Shown: positions 23,130 to 33,418 of the stretch, one piece after another | Layout of the letters: each line of letters begins with the position of its first letter | Numbering within the stretch: position 1 is the stretch's first letter | From: Branchinecta lynchi | Taxonomy: Eukaryota; Arthropoda; Branchiopoda; Anostraca; Branchinectidae | DNA length: 64,000 bases | Direction of reading: 5' to 3' | NCBI GenBank assembly: GCA_023053575.1 | Contig: JAKZAP010000007.1 | Coordinates: forward strand, 16,149,508 to 16,213,507 | Program-made: the position numbers and the translations under genes | The notes under the pieces: generated by a model | Database searches by the model: none | What the model was told of the DNA's origin: nothing | Seen by the model: only the letters and a program-made list of their open reading frames with translations

Positions 23130-23520
23130 AAACGGCCGGATTCCTGGTGAACATTTGTCCGATGAGAAAATTAAGCTCAGTACTAGATTCAGCATATCTC
23201 CTTACCTCTAAATCGACTCTCGCATTAGCTTGAAACAAATGTTTTCTTCATCCCTTAATTTAAAGCCTCCGCCCCTAAATATTGGGCAACATGGCCCATC
23301 TGCGAAGTTGACCTGTGCGTCGACCCAATTGATCCTACACCAAGTTTGAGCATAATATCTCAACCGCTTCGAGAGTTATCGTGCTGACAGACGGCGGACG
23401 GACCAGACGGACAACTTTTACGAAGTCATAGATTCCCTCCGCTTATGTTTTGGAACCCCAAAAGCCCGATAAATATTCGCTTTTGTGATTCCGTCGAAAC
23501 CTTTGGTCTTGTTGGTTGGG
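23130..23520 (-). repeat. Family A fragments (A9)
   Basis: One core unit (GGCCGGATTCCTGGTGAAC) leads into the 5' module (CGAGAGTTATCGTGCTGACA, GACGGACAACTTTTACG) and TATGTTTTGGAACCCC at about 23463. Right after it, CGTCGAAACCTTTGGTCTTG (about 23488-23512) is an A 3' end in the other direction. The rest to 24092 has a G-run at 23580-23594 and no gene I can support. Confidence 0.55.
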
Positions 23521-24084
23521 GACGTTCTTCGGACGGGGAAGGTTTAGGTCGGGAGCCCTTCCTTGAAAGTTTTTTGCTAGGGGGGGGGGGGGGGCTGAGA
23601 GTCGACGTTCTACTGACAACCCAACGGCCTCTGGTTTTCCCAATCCTTTCTTCAAAGATTTTTAGGCAAAACACGTTGTTTGGTCTGCCCAAAGTCAGGC
23701 GGTGTACGTGAGGCTAGAAAAGGTGCAACCTTGCTGTTTTGACAGTCGACAGGGTGATTTTCATCCGGGTTTGTTATGCAATTCATGGAATCTCACAAAC
23801 CTTTAAAGCAATTATTGTGTAACAGGATGTTTTGGTAGAAGATTGAGAATTTACCTTTAAAGGTGATGACGAGGGTGAAAGGTGTCCCACCTTGTCAGTT
23901 ATAAAGTGGGAAAATGATGTAAAGGATAAAATTGTGAGCTCGGGAACTATAGTTGTTTACGAACGTTTCGACTTTATGATCAAATATTTGTGGGGTAAAG
24001 CGCGACTAACCCCATGTACGAACATTTCTAGTGTCTCAAAAGGATTCACACAAATAATTCTTTCTTCATCCCAACAAGCAATTG

Positions 24085-24235
24085 CTTACAGACAAGGCCG
24101 TATCCGGGGGGGGGGGGAGGGGTTAGGGGGTTGACCCCCCCCCCCCCCCCCCGAAACATGCAAAAATAATCTTTTTTATAGGCTTTTTCCTCTGTGTTTT
24201 TTGTATATTTTTGTCCGACCCGCAGGCAACCCCCC

Positions 24236-24266
<31 letters not shown>

Positions 24267-24295
24267 AAATTCCTGGATACCGACCTGCTTACAGA
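24085..24295. mobile_element. hAT-type MITE, 195 bp, with 8-bp target duplication
   Basis: The element spans 24093-24287. Its ends are imperfect inverted repeats (CAAGGCCGTATCCGGGG and, reverse complemented, CAGGTCGGTATCCAGG). It is flanked by identical 8-bp repeats CTTACAGA (24085-24092 and 24288-24295), the duplication length of the hAT superfamily. The inside is little more than G- and C-homopolymers (a C-run of about 27 near 24230-24256) around a short AT-rich middle. There is no ORF, so it was mobilised in trans. Confidence 0.85.
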
Positions 24296-24356
24296 GGTAT
24301 TTAGCCTTTAATCAGGCAAATGCAAGTGGAAAACGAATGCTATTTTCTGCATTTTT

Positions 24357-27102
24357 TATGGCACTTGCCCTTCGGCCAAGTGCCATATAGCGATCGCAAT
24401 TTCTGTCCGTCCGTCGGTCTGTCCAGGTTTTGCTAGTTCGGGCACTTCCACATAAGCTAGGACGATAAAACTTGGCAGGAGTATCAGGGACCCCAAATGA
24501 TTAAGTTGGAAATAGTCACTTCCCCGATCCGAGCACCGTGGGGGGAGTGGAGGGAGGGGGAATCCGGAATCTTGAGGTATTTTTAACTTTTGAACGGGTG
24601 ATCGGATCTCGATGAAACTTGATATTTGAAACGACCTCATGCCTCAGACGACCCACTTAAAATCCGAACCGGATCCGGTGACTTTTTGGGGGAGCTGGAG
24701 GGGGCAACCGGAAATCTTGGGAAACGCTATGAGTGGAGGGATCGAGATGAAACTTGGTGGGAAGACACCTAGCAAACACTAGATACATCATTGACATAAC
24801 CGAGCCGATTCGGGCACTGTGGGGGGGAGTGGAGGGAGGGGGAATCCGGAATCTTGAGGTATTTATAACTTTTGAACGGGTGATCGGGTCTCGATGGAAC
24901 TTGATATTTGGAAAGATCTCATGCCTCAGACGACCCACTTAAAATCCGAACCGGATCCGGTGACTTTTGGGGGGAGCTGGACGGGGCAACCGGAAATCTT
25001 GGGAAACGCTATGAGTGGAGGGATCGAGATGAAACTTGGTGGGAAGACACCTAGCAAACACTAGATACATCATTGACATAACCGAGCCGATTCGGGTACT
25101 GTGGGGGGAGTGGAGGGAGGGGGAATCCGGAATCTTGAGGTATTTATAACTTCTGAACGGGTGATCGGATCTCGTTGGAACTTGATATTTGGAAAGACCT
25201 CATGCCTCAGACGACCTACTTAAAATCCGGACCGGATCCGGTGATTTTGGGGGGGAGCTGGAGGGGGCAACCGGAAATCTTGGGAAACGCTATGAGTGGA
25301 GGGATCGAGATGAAACTTGGTGTGCAGACACCTAGCAAACACTAGATACATCATTGACATAACCGAGCCGATTCAGGTACTGTGGGGGGAGTGGAGGGAG
25401 GGGGAATCCGGAATCTTGAGGCATTGATAACTTTTGAACGGGTGATCGGATCTCGATGGAACTTGATATTTGGAAAGACCTCATACCTCAGACGACCCAC
25501 TTATAAACTGGACCGGATCCGGTGACTTTTGGGGGGAGCTCCAGGGGGCAACCGGAAATCTTGGGAAACGCTATGAGTGGAGGGATCGAGATGAAACTTG
25601 GTGGGAAGACACCTAGCAAATACTAGATACATCATTGACATAACCGAGCCGATTCGGGCACTGTGGGGGGGAGTGGAGGGAGGGGGAATCCGGAATCTTG
25701 AGGTATTTATAACTTTTGAACGGGTGATCGGATCTCGATGGAACTTGATATTTGGAAAGATCTCATGCCTCAGACGACCCACTTAAAATCCGAACCGGAT
25801 CCGGTGACTTTTGGGGGGAGCTGGACGGGGCAACCGGAAATCTTGGGAAACGCTGTGAGTGGAGGGATCGAGATGAAACTTGGTGGGAAGACACATAGCA
25901 AACACTAGATACATCATTGACATAACCGAGCCGATTCGGGTACTGTGGGGGGAGTGGAGGGAGGGGGAATCCGGAATCTTGAGGTAACTATAACTTCTGA
26001 ACGGGTGATCGGATCTCGTTGGAACTTGATATTTGGAAAGACCTCATGCCTCAGACGACCTACTTAAAATCCGGACCGGATCCGGTGATTTTGGGGGGAG
26101 CTGGAGGGGGCAACCGGAAATCTTGGGAAACGCTATGAGTGGAGGGATCGAGATGAAACTTGGTGGGAAGACACCTAGCAAACACTAGATACATCATTGA
26201 CATAACCGAGCCGATTCAGGTACTTTGGGGGGAGTGGAGGGAGGGGGAATCCGGAATCTTGAGGTATTGATAACTTTTGAACGGGTGATCGGATCTCGAT
26301 GGAACTTGATATTTGGAAAGACCTCATACCTCAGACGACCCACTTATAAACTGGACCGGATCCGGTGACTTTTGGGGGGAGCTGCAGGGGGCAACCGGAA
26401 ATCTTGGGAAACGCTATGAGTGGAGGGATCGAGATGAAACTTGGTGGGAAGACACCTAGCAAACACTAGATACACCATTGACATAACCGAGCCGATTCGG
26501 GCACTGTGGGGGGGAGTGGAGGGAGGGGGAATCCGGAATCATGAGGTATTTATAACTTTTGAACGGGTGACCGGGTCTCGATGAAACTTGATATTTGGAA
26601 CGACCTCATGCCTCAGACGACCCACTTAAAATCCGGACCGGATCTGGTGACTTTTGGGGGGAGCTGGAGGGGGCAACCGGAAATCTTGGGAAACGCTATG
26701 AGTGGAGGGATCGAGATGAAACTTGGTGTGCAGACACCTAGCAAACACTAGATACATAATTGACATATTAACCGAGCCAATTTGGGCACTGTGGGGGGAG
26801 TGGAGGGAGGGGGAATCCGGAATCTTGAGGTATTTATAACTTTTGAACGAGTGATCGGATCTCGACGGAACTTGATATTTGGAAAGGTCTCATGTCTCAG
26901 ACGACCCACTTAAAATCCGGACCGGATCCGGTGACTTTTGGGGGGAGCTGGAGGGGAGAACCGGAAATATTGGAAAACGCTATGAGTGGAGGGAACGAGA
27001 TGAAACTTGGTGGGAAGACACCTAGCAAACACTAGATATATCATTGACATAACCGAGCCGTGCTTACTCGTAACAAGTGCCATATGAGCTCGTAGCTCTT
27101 GT
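24357..27102 (+). mobile_element. Family B element with satellite-like core (B5)
   Basis: The 5' end is TATGGCACTTGCCCTTCGG, pairing with CCAAGTGCCATATAGCG, then GTCCGTCCGTCGGTC. The core is about nine head-to-tail dimers of about 281 bp: GGGGGGAGTGGAGGGAGGGG starts near 24538, 24819, 25101, 25382, 25664, 25945, 26226, 26507 and 26790. Each dimer has two related halves of about 140 bp. The 3' end is AACAAGTGCCATATGAGC, GTAGCTCTTGT. Diagnostic variants recur every third unit (CACTTATAAACTGGACCGG at about 25499 and 26343, 844 bp apart), which shows a higher-order repeat. Neither 281 nor 844 is a multiple of three, so the antisense frames are not selected proteins. Confidence 0.9.
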
Positions 27103-27440
27103 TTTATTTTTTTTTCGAATGTTTCCCGACATTCGAGCGTCCTCTCGTTCTCGAGTGGATTTGGTTCTCGGGCAAAGTCCGTGGTCAGATCTCGGCCCCG
27201 AAAGGGGTAAACCTCTCATAATTTGCTGTGCGGGCTATGTTCTCTGTCTTAAGCCTTACTGGTCAATTTTATAACCTATCAATAAGCTCTGATTTCCATG
27301 TAACCACCGTCATCATCAACACTTGGTTAGGATCTTGTTTAAAGTATTTCATCTGATGCGAAAAAAATGCAAACAACCTCAGAACAATTTATTGAAAGAA
27401 ACAATTACTGGCACATGTTTATCTGTTTTCTTTTACTTTT
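27103..27440. other. Spacer between B5 and B6, no gene seen
   Basis: A T-run follows B5. The frame at 27077-27274 overlaps the B5 terminus and shows no recognised domain. Nothing else is supported. Confidence 0.5.
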
Positions 27441-29613
27441 TATGGCACTTGCCCTTCGGCCAAGTGCCATATAGCGATTGCAATTTCTGTCCGTCCGTCG
27501 GTCTGTCGGTCTGTCCAGGTTTTGCTAGTTCGGGCACTTCCACATAAGCTAGGACGATAAAACTTGGCAGGCATATCAGGGACCCCAAATGATTAAGTTG
27601 GAAATAGTCACTTCCCCGATCCGAGCACCGTGGGGGGAGTGGAGGGAGGGGGAATCCGGAATCTTGAGGTATTTTTAACTTTTGAACGGGTGATCGGATC
27701 TCGACGAAACTTGATATTTGGAACGACCTCATGCCTCAGACGACCCACTTAAAATCCGGACCGGATCCGGTGACTTTTGGGGGGAGCTGGAGGGGGCAAC
27801 CGGAAATCTTGGGAAACGCTATGAGTGGAGGGATCGAGATGAAACTTGGTGGGAAGACACCTAGCAAACACTAGATACATCATTGACATAACCGAGCCGA
27901 TTCGGGCACTGTGGGGGGAGTGGAGGGAGGGGGAATCCGGAATCTTGAGGTATTTATAACTTTTGAACGGGTGATCGGATCTCGATGGAACTTGATATTT
28001 GGAAAGACCTCATGCCTCAGACGACCTGCTTAAAATCCGGACCGGATCCGGTGACTTTTGGGGGGAGTTGGAGGGGGCAACCGGAAATCTTGGGAAACGC
28101 TATGAGTGGAGGGATCGAGATGAAACTTGGTGGGAAGACACCTAGCAAAGACTAGATACATCATTGACATAACCGAGCCGATTCGGGTACTGTGGGGGGA
28201 GTGGAGGGAGGGGGAATCCGGAATCTTGAGGTATTTTTAACTTTTGAACGGGTGATCGGATCTCGATAGAACTTGATATTTGGAAAGACCTCATACCTCA
28301 GACGACACACTTAAAATCTGGACCGGATCCGGTGACTTTTGAGGGGAGCTGCAGGGGGCAACCGGAAATCTTGGGAAACGCTATGAGTGGAGGGATCGAG
28401 ATGAAACTTGGTGGGAAGACACCTAGCAAACACTAGATACATCATTGACATAACCGATCCGATTCGGGCACTGTGGGGGGGAGTGGAGGGAGGGGGAATC
28501 CGGAATCTTGAGGTATTTATAACTTTTGAACGGGTGATCGGATCTCGATGGAACTTGATATTTGGAAAGACCTCATGCCTCAGACGACCCACTTAAAATC
28601 CGGACCGGATCCGGTGACTTTTGGGGGGAGCTGGAGGAGGCAACCGGAAATCTTGGGAAACGCTATGAGTGGAGGGGTCGAGATGAAACTTGGTGGGAAG
28701 ACACCTAGCAAACACTAGATACATCATTGACATGACCGAGCTGATTCGGGCACTATCGGGGGAGTGAAGGGAGGGGGAATCCGGAATCTTGAGGTATTTA
28801 TAACTTTTGAACGGGTGACCGGATCTCGATAAAACTTGATATTTGGAACGGCCTCATGCCTCAGCGACCCACTTAAAATACGGACCGGATCCGGTGACTT
28901 TTGGGGGGAGCTGGAGGGGGCAACCGGAAATCTTGGGAAACGCTATGAGTGGAGGGATCGAGATGAAACTTGGTGTGAAGACACCTAGCAAACACTAGAT
29001 ACATCATTGACATAACCGAGCCAATTCGGGCACTGTGGGGGGAGTGGAGGGAGGGGGAATCCGGAATCTTGAGGTATTTATAACTTTTGAACGGGTGATC
29101 GGATCTCGATGGAACTTGATATTTGGAAAGGCCTCATGCCTCAGACGACCAACTTAAAATCCGGACCGGATCCGGTGACTTTTGGGGGAGCTGGACGGGT
29201 TAACCGGAAATCTTGGGAAACGCCATGAGTGGAGGGATCGAGATGAAACTTTGTGGGAAGACACCTAGCAAACACTAGATACATCATTGACATGACCGAG
29301 CCGATTCGGGCACTGTTGGGGGAGTGGAGGGAGGGGGAATCCGGAATCTTGAGGTATTTATAACTTTTGAACGGGGGACCGGATCTCGATGAAACTTGAT
29401 ATTTGGCCTCAGACGACCCACTTAAAATCCGGACCGGATCCGGTGACTTTTGGGGGGAGCTGGAGGGGAGAACCGGAAATATTGGAAAACGCTATGAGTG
29501 GAGGGATCGAGATGAAACTTGGTGGGAAGACACCTAGCAAACACTAGATATATCATTGATATAACTGAGCCGTGCCTACTCGTAAGAAGTGCCATATGAG
29601 CTCATAGCTCTTG
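27441..29613 (+). mobile_element. Family B element, sister of B5 (B6)
   Basis: It has the same termini and core type as B5, with about seven dimers (GGGGAGTGGAGGGAGGGG starts near 27630, 27911, 28192, 28473, 28755, 29036 and 29317). Units are more alike between B5 and B6 than to B2 or B11, so the two arose from one expanded ancestor or exchange sequence. The last partial dimer and end (CTACTCGTAAGAAGTGCC, ATAGCTCTTGT) match the B5 end closely. Confidence 0.9.
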
Positions 29614-29652
29614 TTTTTCCTAGCCTATACCAGCTAAATATAGTTTGTTCTC

Positions 29653-29849
29653 GGTATTCCTTTAGCCCAAGCTGACTGCGAATAATAATTGACACTGCAA
29701 ATACGTCGGCTGCATTTTATTAGAACAATATTTTGGTTCATGTGCGTTCTTTTTCCAGCTTGAGCCTGAAGAGGACCCTTGCCAATAAGGGCCGTAACAA
29801 AGCTATAATAATATGCAGCTGACGTATCCGTTTTGCCGTGTCAAACATT
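29653..29849 (+). mobile_element. Family H foldback element, degraded (H1)
   Basis: It has the H 5' end (CTTTAGCCCAAGCTGACTGC), a left arm with ACGTCGGCTGCATTTTATT, and a right arm with GAGCCTGAAGAGGACCC...AAGGGCC, then GTAA (canonical GAAA lost) and CAGCTGACGTATCCGTTTTG. The ribozyme-like core is therefore mutated in this copy. Confidence 0.6.
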
Positions 29850-29884
29850 GTTCGTTATTGTTCGTTCTCTTTGATGGTTTTGTT

Positions 29885-30010
29885 GGGAGCCTGACTCAAG
29901 TTCTATGCAAATTAATCAACACCGTGTGTTGCGGTGACGTGTCTGGCTCTTCGCTAGTAACACTGCGATTCGTCATCCGTACGAAGAGTTGGTCATCAAG
30001 AGTATCCCGA
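29885..30010 (+). repeat. Family C dispersed repeat, copy 1
   Basis: It carries ATGCAAATTAATCAACACCG and GTGTCTGGCTCTTCGCTAG...AGAGTTGGTCATCAAGAGTA. The same phrases occur at 30.38-30.85, 31.51-31.63 and 35.80-35.93 kb. No coding potential is seen. The sequence from 30011 to 30374 shows nothing I can assign. Confidence 0.6.
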
Positions 30011-30374
30011 TCCTCGTTTCGGTAGTCGTCTTCGAGTTTAAGGAGAAAAGTTTGTTTGGGGCTAGGCAACTTGGAAGGTTTTAGTGGCTAGGCTGGAAGC
30101 TTAGAGAGGAATTTTTTTTAGATAAGATTTATTAGAAGAGTATTTTGTATTTTGTTATGTGTGCGATGGCCCTCGGGCTTTAAGCAAATATATATCATAT
30201 CGTATGGAATCATATGGAATAGCCACTAAGCCAGTCCTAAAAATAAGTGCCCGAGGGGTTGTAACTCGAAAGAATAAACAAGAAACATATTTTGTTCCGG
30301 GGCTTAGCAGGGACAATAGGGGATGCCTTATGCGGTAAATGTCTTTTGCCAGTGATCCTTGGTCTCCCGAACGA

Positions 30375-30850
30375 ACCCTAAAATTGACTCAAATCCTATG
30401 TAAACCAATCAACAACGTTTTTTGTGGTAAATACTCCTTCAGCCCAAGCTGAGCTTGAATCATATTTGACGATGCAAAACGGATACGTCAGCTAGAGTTT
30501 ATTAGAGCTATATTTCGGCCCTTCTTGGCAAGGGTCCTCTTCAGGCTCAAGCCGCTCAAGCTGGAAAAGACGTTCATTTTCCAGCTTGATTTCGGCCCGT
30601 CTTGGTAAGGGTCCTCTTCAGGCTCAAGCCGCTCAAGCGGAAAAAGGCGTTCATTTTTCAGCTTCAGCGGCTTGAGCCTGAAGAGGACCCTTGCCAAGAA
30701 GGGCCGAAATATAGCTCTAATAAAATGTAGCTGACTTATCCGTTTTGCATAGTCTAATATGTTTTTGTGGGTTACGTTTCTGGCTCTTCGCTAGGTGCAC
30801 GGCTATTCTTCATCGGCGCTAAGAGTTAGTCATCAAGAGGGTACACTGAT
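30375..30850 (+). repeat. Family C copy 2, interrupted by H2
   Basis: The left part ACTCAAATCCTATGTAAACC, AATCAACAACG continues after H2 with TTACGTTTCTGGCTCTTCGC and TTAGTCATCAAGAGGG. It gives the empty-site comparison for the H2 insertion. Confidence 0.6.
30428..30760 (+). mobile_element. Family H foldback element with three hammerhead-like cores (H2)
   Basis: It starts after a target copy of GTTTTTTGTGG and ends before GTTTTTGTGGG (a duplication of about 11 bp with a one-base slip). The 5' end is CTCCTTCAGCCCAAGCTGAG. The right arm, sense, reads CUGAAGA (from 30678), hairpin GGACCC/GGGCC, GAAA (30706-30709), AGCU...AGCU stem and UUAUC (predicted cleavage base near 30740). Two antisense cores lie in the left arm (TTTCGGCCCTTCTTGGCAAG near 30515 and TTTCGGCCCGTCTTGGTAAG near 30590). 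Non-autonomous, probably moved by reverse transcription. Confidence 0.7.
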
Positions 30851-31129
30851 CAGGCAAAACCTGAAAAGAGGATGAACATAGAAGATACCGGAAGGTACGA
30901 TGCCGGATAAGGTCGTACGTTGTCAAAGAGTACTAATGAGCATTGCGGGCGTTGCGGCTTTTGGAAATGTCTGTAGAGAACTTGGACCCTACCCAACGAG
31001 AACGGCTCCGAGTCAACATGGTAGCACTGGCTCACTAGGAAGTCAGGTTTCGACTCGAAAAATAGGATGCGGAACTTATTTTGTGGTTAAAAGTTTGATT
31101 ACTGATTATGATGGGGGGCTACCGGAAAG

Positions 31130-31502
31130 TTTATAGAAATCTTGTGGCAAACATTACTCTCGAGCAAGTAGTTCCACTAATGAGATTTGACTGTTGGCAA
31201 TAGTACATGCCCCAGGTGTTCCGTTTGAAAGTTTTGATCGCCCCAGCGACAATCGGGGGTAGCGGAAATCTCGCGGCTCGCTTAGAGTGAGGGGATCAGG
31301 ACCGGACTTGGAGGACAGGGCCGTCACAAGCCTTACGTTTACTGTTACAGATTCGGACAGTATCAGGGCACAGCTTGGGGAGTTGGAGGGGGTTCCTGGA
31401 TATCTTCTGAAATGTCTAACTTTCAAAAGAGTGATCCGATCCAGATAGGACTTAATAGTTCAATAACCCTTGCAAGTGCCTTATGAGCTTTCAGCTCTTG
31501 TT
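31130..31502 (+). repeat. Family B fragment with intact 3' end (B7)
   Basis: A degraded core with TCCGGA-like and GGGGAGTTGGAGGGGG phrases leads to CTTGCAAGTGCCTTATGAGC, TTTCAGCTCTTGT. The 5' part is lost. The stretch 30851-31129 is unassigned. Confidence 0.6.
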
Positions 31503-31509
31503 TCGATTG

Positions 31510-31625
31510 GGTGTTTGAACATTTTAACCAATCAACAACGTTTGTTGTCGTTGCGTTTCTAACTTTTTGCTGGTCACGCGGCGATTCTTCATTGGCATGA
31601 AGTGGCAGCCATGAAGAGTATTGGA
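31510..31625 (+). repeat. Family C copy 3
   Basis: ACCAATCAACAACGTTTGTT, GTTGCGTTTCTAACTTTTTGC and CGGCGATTCTTCATTGGC match the other C copies. From 31626 to 32157 I see no gene; the - strand frame at 31423-31752 crosses the C repeat and is not trusted. Confidence 0.55.
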
Positions 31626-32157
31626 AGTAGCGAATGGGCTTCCAGTACGATGGCTTTGGTCCCCGGCCTTTCAGTCCTTGGAGCTTGCAGATAATACATG
31701 AATTGGGGTCGACAGGTAATTTACCTTTGGTAGATCTTGGGAATTTTGCCAAACTTGTTGACTAACATCCATGACACCTAGGGCTTTGCCTTTGACAACC
31801 ATAATTAGTATCTGTTTATTCGAGAACTCATTATAGCTGGGTTCTTAGAATCCCGAGGGACTCGCGTCAAGACCAATCGTTTGTAAATTGTGTCTGGAAC
31901 GCGGATCTCGATTCGATGTTGTTGTTTGTATCACTTCCGAGATGAATCCAACTGTCAGTTTAGAGAGTTGTCTTAATCACGGAGAGATGTACTTACCGCT
32001 GAGATACTAACTGTCGCTAGGAAGTGCGTGGAGAAGAAGACGAAACTACATGCAGAGCATGGTGCAGCTATACACAGATTTACATAGTTTATCTTGTCAG
32101 ACTTGTCAAGTCTTATCTTGTCAAAAACCTTTCGTTTCAAAAGACCTGTTGATTTTC

Positions 32158-32815
32158 CCCCCGATCGTTTTTGTTTTGGGGACATCGCGGCAGCCTCAAC
32201 ACTCTCTCACATCACGAAAAATCCTGACTTTCAGCTTATCGACAGTATCAGCAGCAGCTGTGTTTGTTGGGGATCCCAAAACGTAATGAACCTATGACTG
32301 GGTAAAGGTTGTTCATCTGTCTGTCTGTCCATGTGCCAGCACGATAACTCACTAAGGCGTAGATATATTTTCTTCAAACTTGGTAAGAGGATCCATTTAA
32401 AGTAGAGGTCAAGTTCGTAGATGAGCCCTTCGTAGATGAGTTCGTAGATTGATAGCCCCTTATTTAGGGGTGGGGAAGGGAAATTTCTGATCCATATCTG
32501 AAACTTATTTTCTCACCCGACAATTAGTTCGTCCGGAATCCGGCCAGAACCGGAAAATTTGTTGAACTTAAAAGTTTTGTTTGAAGTTGATTGAATATTC
32601 GATTTAGGGGTAAGAAGACATGTTGATTCCGCATATGATAATTGTTTTCCACCTGGACAAGTAGTTCGCCCGGAATCCGGCCAAAACCTGAAAATTTGTT
32701 AAAAGTGATTTTTTTTTTAAGTTGATTAAATGTTTGATTTAGGGGTAAGAAGACATTCTTTCCATAAATGACAATCATTTTCTACCCCGACATATAGTGC
32801 CCGGGATCCGAGAAA
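32158..32815 (+). mobile_element. Family A element, variant with extended 5' flank (A10)
   Basis: The A 5' terminus GGGGATCCCAAAACGTAATG (near 32270) is preceded by about 110 bp (TTTTGGGGACATCGCGGCAG, CCTCAACACTCTC) also found before the A copy at 19.47 kb. Core units follow (CGGAATCCGGCCAGAACCGG and on). The 3' terminus is lost. Confidence 0.7.
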
Positions 32816-33101
32816 CTTTAAAAGTTATAGTTGATTATGATATTACATGATAGGACATACATTTGCGAAAAGCCCGAGGGCCATGGCAATATAATACAAG
32901 AAAAAAAAATACGAAAAATACATTATCTTTTCACCAAATTTACTTACAAATTTCACCAAATAAACCTTTCTCGATGCTTCATCGAAAGCTTAATGAAGGT
33001 TCCCAACTGGCAAATCCCAGTAAAATATTAATCTTTCATTACTTTAACCATCCACTGATCATCATAACCTTCTTTTCCAAACACTTCCTGCCTCCACCCA
33101 A

Positions 33102-33414
33102 TCAGTTACATTCACACATCTGATGCACCACATTCTCTTTCACGTCCCCACAAATGGGGCAGTAGTAAGTACCAATTCCAGTTAACTCTGTAGCACCTCT
33201 GTAGAACTTCAACGAATTAAACTTACCAACATCGCAGTGATGTGTCTTCTGCTCTATAAGTGCCTTTTTAACAACATCTGCAACTTCTCCTGTTGCATGA
33301 CCCTGCCCCTCCTCGTTATTCCAATGAGCTAACCCCACACTGGTCCAAAATTTGTTTATCCAGGATGCCCAAGAATCAGTTGATTCTGCTCGCGGCATAT
33401 TAATAATTCTTTCC
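33102..33414 (-). mobile_element. Possible LINE C-terminal remnant, downstream part
   Basis: An open - strand reading includes WASWINKFWTSVGLAHWNN and ends with YYCPICGDVKENVVHQMCEC, a C-x2-C...H-x4-C knuckle like those at the C-terminus of several non-LTR retrotransposon polyproteins. It abuts the B8 insertion at about 33415. A reverse-transcriptase match is not visible in this piece, so the class is inferred from the knuckle and its position. Confidence 0.4.
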
Positions 33415-33418
33415 CAAT

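Noticed and set aside
24657..24938. Long antisense frames in B elements with recurring peptides (FHRDPITRSKV, RIPPPSTPP) that look like a protein family
   Set aside because: They are readings of the C-rich strand of the tandem core. The unit (281 bp) and the higher-order unit (844 bp) are not multiples of three, and frames break with ordinary repeat divergence.
24357..29613. CRISPR-like array
   Set aside because: Repeats of about 281 bp without unique spacers in a eukaryotic genome; they are a transposon core satellite.
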